Shown: piece after piece, positions 1 to 10,633 of the stretch
Numbering within the stretch: position 1 is the first letter of the stretch
Layout of the letters: every line of letters begins with the position of its first letter
From: Antedon mediterranea
Lineage: Eukaryota > Echinodermata > Crinoidea > Comatulida > Antedonidae
NCBI RefSeq assembly: GCF_964355755.1
Contig: NC_092676.1
Span: forward strand, 24,906,288-24,970,287
Direction: 5' to 3'
Length of the DNA stretch: 64,000 bases
The notes under the pieces: generated by a model
Seen by the model: only the letters and a program-made list of their open reading frames with translations
Database searches by the model: none
Told to the model about the DNA's origin: nothing
Made by a program: the position numbers and the translations under genes

Positions 1-1386
1 TTGACTCATATATTTATTGATATAACTTTTGCTACATTAATCTTATTTAATCGAAATATGCATTTTATTGAAAATTTATACAATTTCTAAACTGTACAAA
101 TAATTAAGTTAAATTGGTAAAAACAAGTCCCTGTTTTCAGTCTTTTCTAGTTATCCCGTTGGCTCAACTCAAAGTAAACTTTAAAAATAGGTTTAAAATC
201 CCAGTGGGATATGATTCTTTAACATGTGGAAAAAACATGCCTGATATGTATTATTATTTGTCAGAGAAAAAGGAGTTTTTTTTTATCTTTGCCACTGAAA
301 TCGGCTGGAATATCCATTGTTTACTATAGATGCCCGTCTAAAATATTGTTTTAATATCACCCTCTATAGTATGATGCATCTTTTCCGTTTTATAGCACCC
401 TCTATTGTTTTGCGATATTTCACTTTTTCAAGTTGAGACCTCCAAGCTTTCATGTATGCAAAATAAAAAAAAATCTGAAGGAACTTAAAAATCCGATTAC
501 AGGTAATTAAATAAGTACAACTTAAATTTTCCAACCATTACATCATCAATTACTTAATTTACAAATTAAAAGGTAATTAATTAATAGAGTGATCAATTAA
601 TTATAATTACCAATATGGCTCATTTAGCAGCAATAAACTGTTTATCTGTCAAACAACATCCTAAGGCATTTAACAAACATAAATGCTGTAAATGCATTTA
701 ATAGCAATTATCACAAATTAGTTTCAAAGTCAATGTCAGTTAGCCTATAGTACGCCTACTAAAAAATTTGAAACACATGTATTGTGATATAAAATAAAGC
801 ACCTTAAATTTTAAAAAAATTGTACAATATTTGACAGACAACTTATTTTTTCTAGTTCAGCCTTTTTATGTTTCCTAATTGTTTTACATTTATTGTCAAA
901 CATAATAATTTTAAAATTCAAATTAAAAAAATTAAATATCTGCAATTATAAACAATTGATATTTTTTTTTTTTTTTTTCACAAGAAGGAATTGTTTAATT
1001 TATATTTGAAAATATATCTCAGGGAAATTTTTGTTTGTTTTGTTTTTGGTCTATTCAAATAAATTAATCTATATAAAAGGGTATACTGTATATATTAAAC
1101 GGTTGGAGTCCATTGAAATTAATAACATTAAATGGTTAAAAATATCTGTTAAATGTTGTGATACAGTAAATAATATGCAATAATAATGCAAAATACAAAA
1201 AGATCCAGTGAAAAATGAAAAAAATATAAGTACATAAAATACAGTTAACTCAAAATAAAGAGAGGCAAAATATTTTTTTTGTTTGAAAAAGATTAAACGT
1301 CAAATTTTCAATTGTTCTGTACCTTTATTTTAATATTTAAAGTCATTTTATATTTCAAATAGTGAAATATAAAGTCACATTGTAAA
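1..1386. other. AT-rich non-coding stretch
   Basis: No gene, RNA or recognisable transposon is seen. The sequence is AT-rich with homopolymer runs, for example a T run near 962-978. Short open frames here have no splice signals or recognisable protein content. Confidence 0.5.
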
Positions 1387-1567
1387 ACTCCGTCTATACA
1401 CTATCAAACTTTATGCGACAAAAAAAGTGTGATATATGTGTCCATATGGATATGATAATGTCATATCACTACCATACTTGGGTATATCACTACCATATTT
1501 GGGCATATCACTACCATATTTAGGCACATCACACTTTTTGTTTGTTTGATAGTGTAGACAGAGGTTT
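1387..1567. mobile_element. MITE family 2 (foldback), full copy
   Basis: The ends are inverted copies of each other: CGTCTATACACTATCAAACT at the left and, reading inward from the right, the complement of AGTTTGATAGTGTAGACAGAGG. Between them lies a short tandem motif, ATATCACTACCATATTTGGG, repeated about three times. The same ends and core recur at 13314-13397, 14148-14290, 27774-27820 and 63390-63522. No coding capacity is present, so this is a non-autonomous element; its transposase family cannot be told from the sequence. Confidence 0.75.
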
Positions 1568-2552
1568 AGGGAATAATAAATAATAATTTTGTTAAAGATA
1601 ACAACTAAAGTCTGTGGAATTCTAAAGTCTGTGGAATTCTGAAGTTTGAATTTTGATGAATAGATAAAATGTGTACAGTACAAGTTTACCTGAAGCCCGA
1701 GGTATTAACCATTATTGGCGCTACGCAGTCTTGTTGAAGATCTCAAGGGGGCTATTGCTTACAGTCCAAGTATGAGTTGCAGGAAAAAGTAAAGGCTTAT
1801 CACGGTTAGCAGAGACGTTTGCTAGGTGAGCTTACATGAATTGACACGTCTATGGCACCGGTAACGTGTGCCGATGCTCAGGCAAGCTGAAAGTATTAGC
1901 GTTTCAAACAGAAACTGAGGCCTTTAGATAATAACTATATGGAATTATTAGATACTAATTATGGTGTCTTGTTATGAATCATATTACATTACAGTTTCAT
2001 ATATTCAATATATTACATTATATTTTAAAAAAAACTAAGATTTCTACAAATCTAGTTATCTTAAATCCTATAATAAAGCAAAGTGTTGTTGGTTTGTACT
2101 GTTAGTATTCGAATAAACGTGTCTCTCGAATAAACTCCCCTATAGCATCGTTTGGAATACCACTTCTCCATCAAATAAATGTCCCAGGGTCTCTATTTTT
2201 TCTCTCAAATAAAGCCCCACCACATGTATATACACACAGTATTGTATTATAACATTTCTATTTGTAGAATTCATTGACTTCTATGATCTACAATTGACCA
2301 AGTATTTGAATTTTTACTGTATTTTATCTTTTCGTGATATTAATTATGCTGTATTTTTTCATATTTAGGGAGAATTTATTTGATTATACATGCTACGCCC
2401 TCTAAAAGCCCTCCTAAACAATAAAGCGACGCCGGGGCATTTATTCAAATAAATACGGTATCTTAAAACTGATACTACCTAATCTTAAATTGTATCCTGG
2501 AATTTCGTAGGAGATTTGATTTAGCTAGGAAAATTGGGGAAACTTGCATGGA
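1568..2552. other. Non-coding stretch
   Basis: No gene is supported. On the minus strand a good splice donor (CAG followed by GTAAAC) occurs near 1687-1692, but all three frames leading into it contain stops within about 60 bases, so no coding exon can be claimed. Confidence 0.4.
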
Positions 2553-2819
2553 AGATACGATACGATAACACTTTATTGTCACAACGGCAAAAATATACAG
2601 TTATGAGATATGGTTCCTTAGGTACACTCGAGTTAGTATGAATATAACATAAATTACAAGACTAAAATAAATAATAAACAGAGAAATGTAACAGAAACAT
2701 GAGTAATAAGCGGACTAACGTTTAAAATCTCTATTGAACAACCCGATAGCTGATGGAATATATGTGTTTCTAAATCTGTTTGTTTTAACTTTGGGGTGGA
2801 GTAATCTACCTGATTAAAG
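2553..2819 (-). mobile_element. LINE (non-LTR retrotransposon) 3' end, truncated
   Basis: Minus-strand translation of about 2715-2810 gives TNRFRNTYIPSAIGLFN followed by NRDFKR and a stop. This is the characteristic extreme C-terminus of many LINE reverse-transcriptase polyproteins, as established for CR1/L2-like elements. Downstream on the same strand the element ends in GACAATAAAGTGTTATCGTA followed by a short TATCG-like tail (2553-2580), typical of a LINE 3' terminus. The rest of the polyprotein is missing, so this is a 5'-truncated dead copy. The clade is uncertain. Confidence 0.7.
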
Positions 2820-4040
2820 TATATTTACGGAAGAGGCATTATAGTGAATTCTAAGCCACTGTATGATAGTGCACGCAAGGTCCTGTAAAGTGATATTTTG
2901 CAGAGTACTGTCGGACTATTAAGGGGGAATGTGTGTGGGTGGCAATACCTCAGCCCTATTGTACCATTCAAGACAACCGGATATGGTAATTCCATGGCAT
3001 TCATGTTTTTCTCATCGAATGGTTTTTTTTTAATTTCTAAATTTGCATCAAGGTATTTTATGTAGGGTACATTATATTTCATCCATAATTAAGTTGTCAA
3101 TATCTTAATGATTGAAATTTGATTCCCCCTATTTGTTAATAGGTAATTTTAATGTAAAATGAAGACAAACGGCAGACAATTGGTTTCCAGGTAAATGGAA
3201 CTGTCTATTTTGTCTTTTTATTAGGGAATATATATTTTTTTTCATTCAAAGTTTTTTTTTATTCATATCTATGTTTCCATATGTTTTGGTTGACTAAATA
3301 AAAAAATTTATATTTTACTTGAACTTTTATTTTCTAATGAATTAATTAAATTGACATTTATAATAATTCATAATCTTTATTTTCTATATTTTGGTGGACA
3401 ATACATCTTTGAGAGGTGAGCTTCTTTTAAAATTGTTTTTCTTTTAACAAGATGGGCTTCTTTTCAGAGTTGCGTAAGATTCAAAACTCACAATTACAAA
3501 TTTATTTTTTGCTTTAATTTTCACTTGAATTTATTAAATTGACATTTATATTTCATTTATTCATTGTTGTTGTCTTGACCAAATTTCCCCAGAAAGAAAA
3601 CAAATTGTTTAGGTTTCGTAAATCTGCGCATGTAAGTTGTTTTTATGCACAGTGTCTATATTTCTGTATATGTTCATAAATGGGTGAATAAACCCCTTAG
3701 TTGAATTACAACCATTCTGTAGGACATGAGAGAACCATGCACAGTATGAGTCACTGTTGGCTTTAGTTTGGTCAAACCTCCATCTGCATTGTTGTTTATA
3801 TTATATTAATTTTTTTTCAATAAAAATGTGTGAATTTCATTTTAATAATTATCTACTTCCTAAAGAAATGCTTGATTTTGTACATTAGTACTGTGGCAGT
3901 GTCATTATCATGAATACGTGACAAATAAATGCAATACAGTTAATGTCCTTTAGGACATGTAATGGCTAAAGTCACGGATACTGACAAATTAAAATGTCAC
4001 ACCCTTGATTACCAGATGATAATTAAATGCTGAATGTTAA
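2820..4040. other. AT-rich non-coding stretch
   Basis: No gene, RNA or transposon ends are recognised. Several AT-rich segments resemble each other loosely (3230-3400 and 3480-3600) but do not form a clear repeat. Confidence 0.4.
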
Positions 4041-4262
4041 ACTTCTTAGTAGGAGCAGTGAGGTTTGATAACTTCTTAGTAGGAGCAGTGATGTTTGATA
4101 ATTTCTTAGTAGGAGCAGTGAGGTTTGATAACTTCTTAGTAGGAGCAGTGAGGTTTGATAACTTCTTAGTAGGAGCAGTGAGGTTTGATAACTTTTTAGT
4201 AGGAGCAGTGAGGTTTGACAACTTTTTAGTAGGAGCAGTGAGGTTTGATAACTTTTTAGTAT
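4041..4262. repeat. 30-bp minisatellite, about 7.5 copies
   Basis: The unit, TTCTTAGTAGGAGCAGTGAG plus GTTTGATAAC, is repeated head to tail with only single-base differences. Because 30 is a multiple of three, the array is open in several frames on both strands and produces repetitive open frames that are not genes. Confidence 0.9.
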
Positions 4263-5092
4263 TACCATGCATGGTTCAAAAAGTGTTACTATTATCATTA
4301 AGGCAAACACCTCTCAAAGCAAATATCCACCCACCAAAACCAACTTCACACCCCGACAAAGAGCGTCTGGTTAAAAAAGAATGATAAAAACCTATTACAA
4401 ATACTACACTAATAATCCTTACGTTTTATGTCAAAGACCTTAAAAATATTTTTAATTTTTTCTGTCTTACAAGACGAGAATTGAACTCAGGACTATAGAA
4501 ATTATGAGCTGGCACTCAAGCTATAGAACCACTACAATGTAATAACTAAACATTTAAAAAATGGTTTTAAATTTAATTCTTTATTGTATTTTAATCCAGA
4601 ATTTTATGTTTTTCTTAATAGTCATTTACTAAAGTCACCGAATATGGAAAAAACCAACCTATTTATATGGTATTTCCAACAAAAAACTAGGGATTATGAA
4701 AAAAAGCCATTGTATGCAACTCAAATTCATTATTAATGTCCGTTTTATTAGAAGTTTTATTACACAGAATTAATCATGATCACAGTATAAAAATCTCATT
4801 TACTTCTCATGTATTCCAATGGTGTATCAATAACTGTTGCTGTTACTGACCACCAACAATGGAGTATAAGCGCTTTAGGCATATATTAATTTCCTCTAGA
4901 TTCATGAAGCATCAAGGAAAGCATTAATAACATTTTGCTGCTAATTTTTGAGGAAATGGTTTCCTGTTGCTGTTCATATCACATATTAAAAGAACTTAAT
5001 ATTAAAAAAACACTAAGTACCCTGTAGTACTGTAGTAGAGAAAGACAATTTTATATCAATGCAACACATGAAAAAAGCAATTAATGGGTGCT

Positions 5093-5123
<31 letters not shown>

Positions 5124-7182
5124 TCATATACCATTCAACATCAAGGTGGTGGGGGCTTGTGGCTTGGCCATTAAAGTTAAAAATTGATTGGCCACAGTCA
5201 GTAGCATATTGTTTTTTTTTTCAGGAAATATTATATAGTATTGTTTGCTTTTAAAGTTAAAAATTGATTGGCCACAGCATATTGTTTTATTTCTATCAGG
5301 AAATATTATACTGTACTCTTCTCCTAGACAATCATGGTGAATCTTCCCCAACTTTTTTTTTTGACACTCTAGGCCACTGCTACACTACAACTACACTAGT
5401 TACTATGTCATACATTTAGGGAGACGTCGATTTACAAAAGACCAAGTACATCCTCCTCATATTGTGCTATGGTTGTCGAATTAGTTTTTAGTCAGTTTTA
5501 GTAGCTACTGTAGCTCTATAGAGGGCAGCACATAGTTTTAAATCCTCTGTTATAGGAAAGAGACATTTGTAGTTAGGAAAATATGTTTAAAATGCCTACA
5601 ATATATTCAAATTAACGAATTCATCCAATAGCATTCTTTAATCCAAGTGACATATTCAGATTTGCAATTCCATGAATATAAAAAGTTCATTTCGATTCTA
5701 TTACAATTTGTCATGATATGAAAATCAATAAAATATATACATATATATATTCTAATTCTAGAAAATGTGAAAATATTGTTGGCTCTACAGAGATACTATA
5801 CTCCCCACAAGGGTTGCACACCATTTACGCCCACTAGGCGCCTTGCCTACATATTTGCCTTTCAACATTCAAGATTTATAGTGTGTCTAAACTTGCATGT
5901 TATTTTATTACTACAACCTGTATTGTATGGTTGAATAGGAAAGAGAAAATGCTTTCGTTGTCCCATGTGTACGCAATTGATATGTATAGTGGAAGTAGCA
6001 ATTGGACAATAATGGTTAACATATGTGTAGGAAATAGTGAGAAGGGGAACGGAGGCTTCCGTCAAGTCTGTGATATGTGCAAATTAATTAGCCAGCTAAA
6101 ATGTCATTTACATGAACGTTTAACGGACAAATTAGTTGTACTTGGCTGTCATCCAATTGCACTTTTACTTTTGATTGTCACGGAATCCTGTTGAATCACA
6201 TTGTTGGCCAAGATGATGGTAGACAATATCACGTTATTGTCGGACAAAACAACTTTTAAAGATGTATTGTCCTCAAAAAAACATGAAAAACAATGATGAA
6301 TAAAATTTAAGGAAAAAGCCATTTTTATAGTTTAAAAGTAATTTCAGTTCACTTTGTGGAGAAAAGATGCAAGAAAGCAAAAAAAATATCTTGCTTTAAT
6401 ACTAAAAAGAAAAAATACTTTTACACTTACCAAGAAACTGCCTAATCCTCATCTTATTTACAGCTAAGATAATTTTTGTTTCAATACATTATCATAAGTA
6501 CGGTATCATATTATTGCGAAATTTCTAGTGATCAAGCACCATGCCAAACCACGTTTTTATTAGTTTCTTGTGTTAAATGCAAGTGGTATTGTAATAACTA
6601 AAAAAACCATTAAATTTGTTTACACTTTTGCATTATTTAAAGCCAAATTTCAGACCTGCATGTTTCAATGAAACAAAATGCATTTAATGCCAATTTTTCA
6701 GAACTGTAAAATGGATAATTTCACAGCCTCAAACAGCTTTATAGCTTAAAAGCTATTAAGGTGCTTTTCACACATGAAATTAAATTTCAGTAAAAAATTA
6801 AAACAAGTACTGAAAATACTTACTGTTCTTTGGATTTCTGGTAAGTTGCAATTTGTTGAAAATCTAAAAAATAAATTCATAAAAAAAATGTTTTACAAAA
6901 GTGATTTTGGAATCGCTGAAGATCTATTTCATTACCAAAAACAAGAATTAACAATCCAAGGATATTATTTTTTTATGGATCATCTACCAAAGATGCAGAA
7001 CCAGCCATGTTGTGTCCTTGTGAATACATGTCAACCTGTGTATTATACATTATTGGGACTTACAAGCTTCATTGGCTTTTTTAAAGTCTCAGACACTTTT
7101 GTTGAAAAAATGAATGAAATCATCTTTTTTCTACAGTTTCTCACACTCTATTGTATACAACATTTTATAGAAAAGAAATTGG
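4263..7182. other. Non-coding stretch left of the first gene
   Basis: No gene is supported. The stretch holds a (TA)n tract at about 5097-5121, a small tandem duplication (5171-5311) and, next to 7183, probably the 3' UTR of the neighbouring minus-strand gene. A possible polyadenylation signal on the minus strand (TTTATT as written here) lies near 6556. Plus-strand open frames at 5883-6194 and 6774-7193 have no recognisable domains and are judged chance. Confidence 0.4.
5171..5311. repeat. Local tandem duplication, period about 80 bp
   Basis: Two copies of a segment starting AAAGTTAAAAATTGATTGGC and ending TCAGGAAATATTATA lie side by side (about 5171-5236 and 5250-5311), with a small indel between them. 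Confidence 0.75.
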
Positions 7183-9520
7183 TTATTTGCTAACAATACC
7201 TGTACTATTATTATCATCATAAAATGCAGCACTGCTTGTTGAAGGCATTTCTCTTGATGTCTATAATAAAAAATCAAGTTAATAAAAACTATACATCATA
7301 ATTTAATTCTAAAGCCAGGAGAAGATTTAGGGGATAGGGGAGCACACTCCCTTCTATTGGTTAAAATTAATTTTCTGGTATCTATTTTTGACTAGAGCTC
7401 TCACCAGGAATTGCCCCTGATGAATCTAATATACCACACACATTATTTAAAAATTATTTCATAGACTATGGTAAAAACAGGAGGATGATCAATATAAACA
7501 ATTTATCTCAAAAAAGATTTTCTTTTTATCCGTAACCTTTCTTATTATCTTATACAGTATCTGTATAAATTTAGGTGAATGAAATATTTCTTGTCCCTAC
7601 CTTTGATGGGACAGTCTGTGTGACATCTCTAGAAGTCTGTACCGTCAGTAATTCTCTGAACTGGTAAAGCTGCTCTGAAATGACTTTATGCAAGTTATTT
7701 TGAAACGTTTGGATTTGTTGATCAACTTGGTGTCTCACAGATGCTTCTGAAATCATAAATAACATCACATCTTATAAAAAAAAATGTGTATAAAGGCAAT
7801 GATAAAATGATACCTTCTAAAGCTCATCAGAGTCTTTCTCTCGAGATTTCATAGGGACATCTGTGAAATCTCGGGAGATTTTTCACAAAATTGTATTCAC
7901 TGTATTCAAACCTGTTACATTTTGCAGATGTAAAAAGGGTATTGGTATGATTCTGCTGCATGTTCTTGACTCTTACCAAGCTGGTCAACAATGACCGAAA
8001 GATCATAAAGTTCTTCTCCAGCAGCAGTCTCTGATTGGCCATAGTTGATGCTTCTCATAGACGATTCCAAACAGCTGTAGGGGTCATCCTCCTCGTAGTA
8101 GGTGTAATGTGATGAGTACATATCTTCCCTTGTAGTTGACTGCTCCGTTTGATATCTATAGTCCTTTGAAATGAATTAAATGCAAACAAGATGAGGCTAG
8201 AAATTATGGTTTTAGGTATATATTCAACTTTATTTCCAAAAATTGTAATATTATTACACACTGTGGGTTACTTACAAAATCTGATATAAGTTTTACATTT
8301 CTACCTACAACCACAAAAATGAATGAAAAAATATAGTATATTATGTTATTCTAAGCCCTGACTAAATATTTGCTACGACTCGTAACTTGGAAAGATGAGT
8401 AACTAACCTTGACAGGAATCTCATCTCTTTCAGTACCATATCCAATATTTCCATTCAGGTTTAACCCATCATAGCCAGAGGCCTCGCTGTTTCTGTGCAT
8501 CTTTACTGGCAGATGGCCATCATTAAATGTCACGGATTGAGTGGATGAATCACATGAGCTGACAATAGATGGTTGGTTTTGGAAGTGATCTGCTAATGTC
8601 TTGCGACAAATACGTGGTGAGCGTTCTGGTAAATCAACATTATTTGATGACCTTTTCCAAACAGCAAAATCTTGTGAATTATGAATCCTTTGAATTGACG
8701 CTTCTGCAGCACTGCTAGAGTCTTCTGAATTATTTTCAGAGTATTGCTGATGTAGCGAATTCTTTACAGAATTTGATGAATTTCTTGAAAGAGGCTTATA
8801 GGTTTGTGCTTGATTGTACAACCCTGGATTACTAATAATTGATGACTTGTTAGTTTCAGAGTAAAGGACAGTTGATGAACTAATGGCAGTGTGCATACTC
8901 GAAGAACCAATTGAGCCATCAGTAGATTTGGTCAGAGTTTGTGTACGCTTACCAGCAGTTACCTGGTACTGATTTTCATTTTCAGACGGTTTATCGTAAG
9001 AGGCTGGCCGACGATATTGAGTGTCTACTATGGGATCATTTCTTACATAGGACTGAGTTTCAGTTTTATGATCATAGCGTGCTGGTACCTGCAATGGATC
9101 TTTTGTTTTATAGGGCTGCATTGCAGTTTTGTGACCATAGTGTGCTTGTACCTCTAATGGATCTTTTGTTTTATAGGGCTGCATTTCAGTTTTATGACCA
9201 TAGCGTGCTTGAACCTCTATTGGATCCTTTGTTCTATATGATGGCTGTATTTCAGTTTTATTATAGCTACCATTTTCTTGTACCTTTACTGGATCCTTTG
9301 TTCTGTATGATGGCTGAATTTCAGTTTTATAGCTACCATGATCTTGTACCTTTACTGGATCCTGATTTCTGTATGGCTTTATTTCAGTAGGCCTAGTCAT
9401 AGACATTCCCATCATTAAATCTGACAACTCTTTGGTGAGCAAGTTTCTGCTAGATTTTAAAGAAACATTTGGTAGATCTTGAAAACTTTCCTCTGATGCC
9501 CTTTCACTTACTTTACTCAT
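7183..9520 (-). CDS. Unrecognised protein with 21-23 residue tandem repeats, four coding exons
   Basis: Coding exons read 5' to 3': 9520-8408 (371 codons, starts MSKVSERASEES), 8163-7977, 7746-7601 and 7260-7183. Splice sites are good (CAAG|GTTAGT, TTTCAAAG, TTG|GTAAGA, TTTCAG, AAAG|GTAGGG, TTATAG) and phases join without a stop, giving about 507 residues. Residues about 46-165 hold five to six copies of a unit like EMQPYKTKDPLEVQAHYGHK. The rest of exon 1 is Ser/Asn/Gln-rich and looks disordered. Exon 2 is Tyr- and acid-rich (YYEEDDPYS), and exon 3 could form an amphipathic helix or short coiled coil (HQVDQQIQTFQNNLHKVISE). No catalytic motif, signal peptide or membrane helix is seen, and I do not recognise the family. 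The last exon could instead splice onward at ACAG|GTATTG, because the stop lies only five codons further. The start is preceded by an acceptor-like TTTTTAG, consistent with an upstream non-coding exon. Confidence 0.65.
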
Positions 9521-9599
9521 GGCAAATATTCATCAGGTTGAGTTTAAACTAAAAATGAAATATTAATTATTTTATAACAAATATGAAATCCTTAAAATT

Positions 9600-10250
9600 G
9601 ATACAATATAGGTCTAATGTAATCTAGGCCTAGCCTACTGTAGGCCTAGTGCTTATTTTTCTAAATTTTGTTTCCAACGTACAGGTTTATATTATATTAA
9701 TTGATCATCATACTAGGCCTGTTAAATAGGCTGAATACCTGTCTGTTTGTATCTAAATAGTAAAAAATCAGCTAGCCTACCGTAGGCCCTACCTAACTAG
9801 TTAAGAGTCCTACTTACTACTAGGGCTAGGCCTACTAGGCTAGGGCTAGCCTAACTTACTAGACCTCTAGTAGGGCTAGTTAGGCCTTTGTTTTTGTACT
9901 ATATGTAGGCTAGGCTTGCACTACTGTCTGTATATGTGTACGTGACGTGTGTAGCCTAACTAGCTAGGCCTAGGCTAGGGAGGCCTAGCCTAGGCCTACC
10001 TGGGCCAGGCCTAGCTAGGCTAGCTAGCTAGGCTAGGGCCAGGCCTCTAGATAGTAGGCTAGGCTAGTATAGTAGGTAGTAGGCTGCTAGACATATGTAG
10101 GTTTGGGTTGGAGCCTAGTCCGTTACGAGTTGAACAGCACCCGGAAGGCCTAGCCTACATGCCTAGCGAGTATTATGGAATTCATAAATATGTGTAGGAG
10201 GCCTGGCCTAGCTAGTAGGCCCTGCTTTCCAACCAACTCAACCTGAAAAC
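9600..10250. repeat. Degenerate AGGCCTAG/GCTAGCTA low-complexity region
   Basis: The stretch is built from short palindromic words (AGGCCT, CTAGGC, GCTAGC) in irregular order, densest at 9770-10080. It falls in the inferred first intron of the unrecognised gene. Single AGGCCTA words are scattered through the rest of the window, but only here do they fill several hundred bases. Confidence 0.7.
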
Positions 10251-10314
10251 TGCCGCGCTCCAATACAGCAGCAACACACACACACACACGGGTCGTACAC
10301 GCTAGCCTACTTAC

Positions 10315-10400
10315 CAGTCGTCGATCAATTGTATTGCGCCCTCATTATATTTTACTACTTTCCAATTCTCTGGTTCCCGTCGTATTAGGCTTGAAAACGC
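10315..10400 (-). other. Probable non-coding first exon of the 7183-9520 gene
   Basis: Minus-strand ATCGACGACTG is followed by GTAAGTAGGC, a near-consensus donor, with the exon ending at 10315. An acceptor-like TTTTTAG lies just before the start codon of the coding exon at 9520. The transcription start is not defined, so the upper limit of about 10400 is a guess. If correct, this promoter is within about 250 bases of the stop codon of transporter gene A (10634) on the same strand. Confidence 0.4.
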
Positions 10401-10633
10401 ACTGCGGTTCATATCTCTCCAATATATGTTTAAAGTTTAAATAAAATTTAATAGCATTTTAAAACAAACGGTGTAGATGTAGAGAGACGTGTATTAAACA
10501 TAGTTGATTGGTACGACCTTATTCTTTTATCATTTGATATGATACAGAAAATTATAAATAGTTGATTGATAGTTGAATATCTTGACATTTTAAAGTCATG
10601 CATCTACACTGTAGACATTTCTTTACTTTAACT

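Noticed and set aside
4009-4384. Three overlapping open frames with repeats such as NFLVGAVRFD
   Set aside because: They are produced by the 30-bp minisatellite being a multiple of three and occur on both strands; no gene context.
5883-6194. Plus-strand open frame of 103 residues
   Set aside because: No recognisable motif and no supporting splice or promoter signals; consistent with chance.
6433-6475. Possible tiny minus-strand exon (ATGAGGATTAGGCAGTTTCTTG followed by GTAAGTG)
   Set aside because: The donor is strong, but only eight codons precede it, and no in-phase partner exon was found downstream.
6774-7193. Plus-strand open frame of 139 residues
   Set aside because: No domain, no splice logic, AT-rich Lys/Phe composition; probably antisense to the 3' UTR of the gene at 7183-9520.
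8939-9390. Plus-strand open frames of 72 and 149 residues
   Set aside because: They are antisense shadows of the repetitive coding exon on the minus strand.
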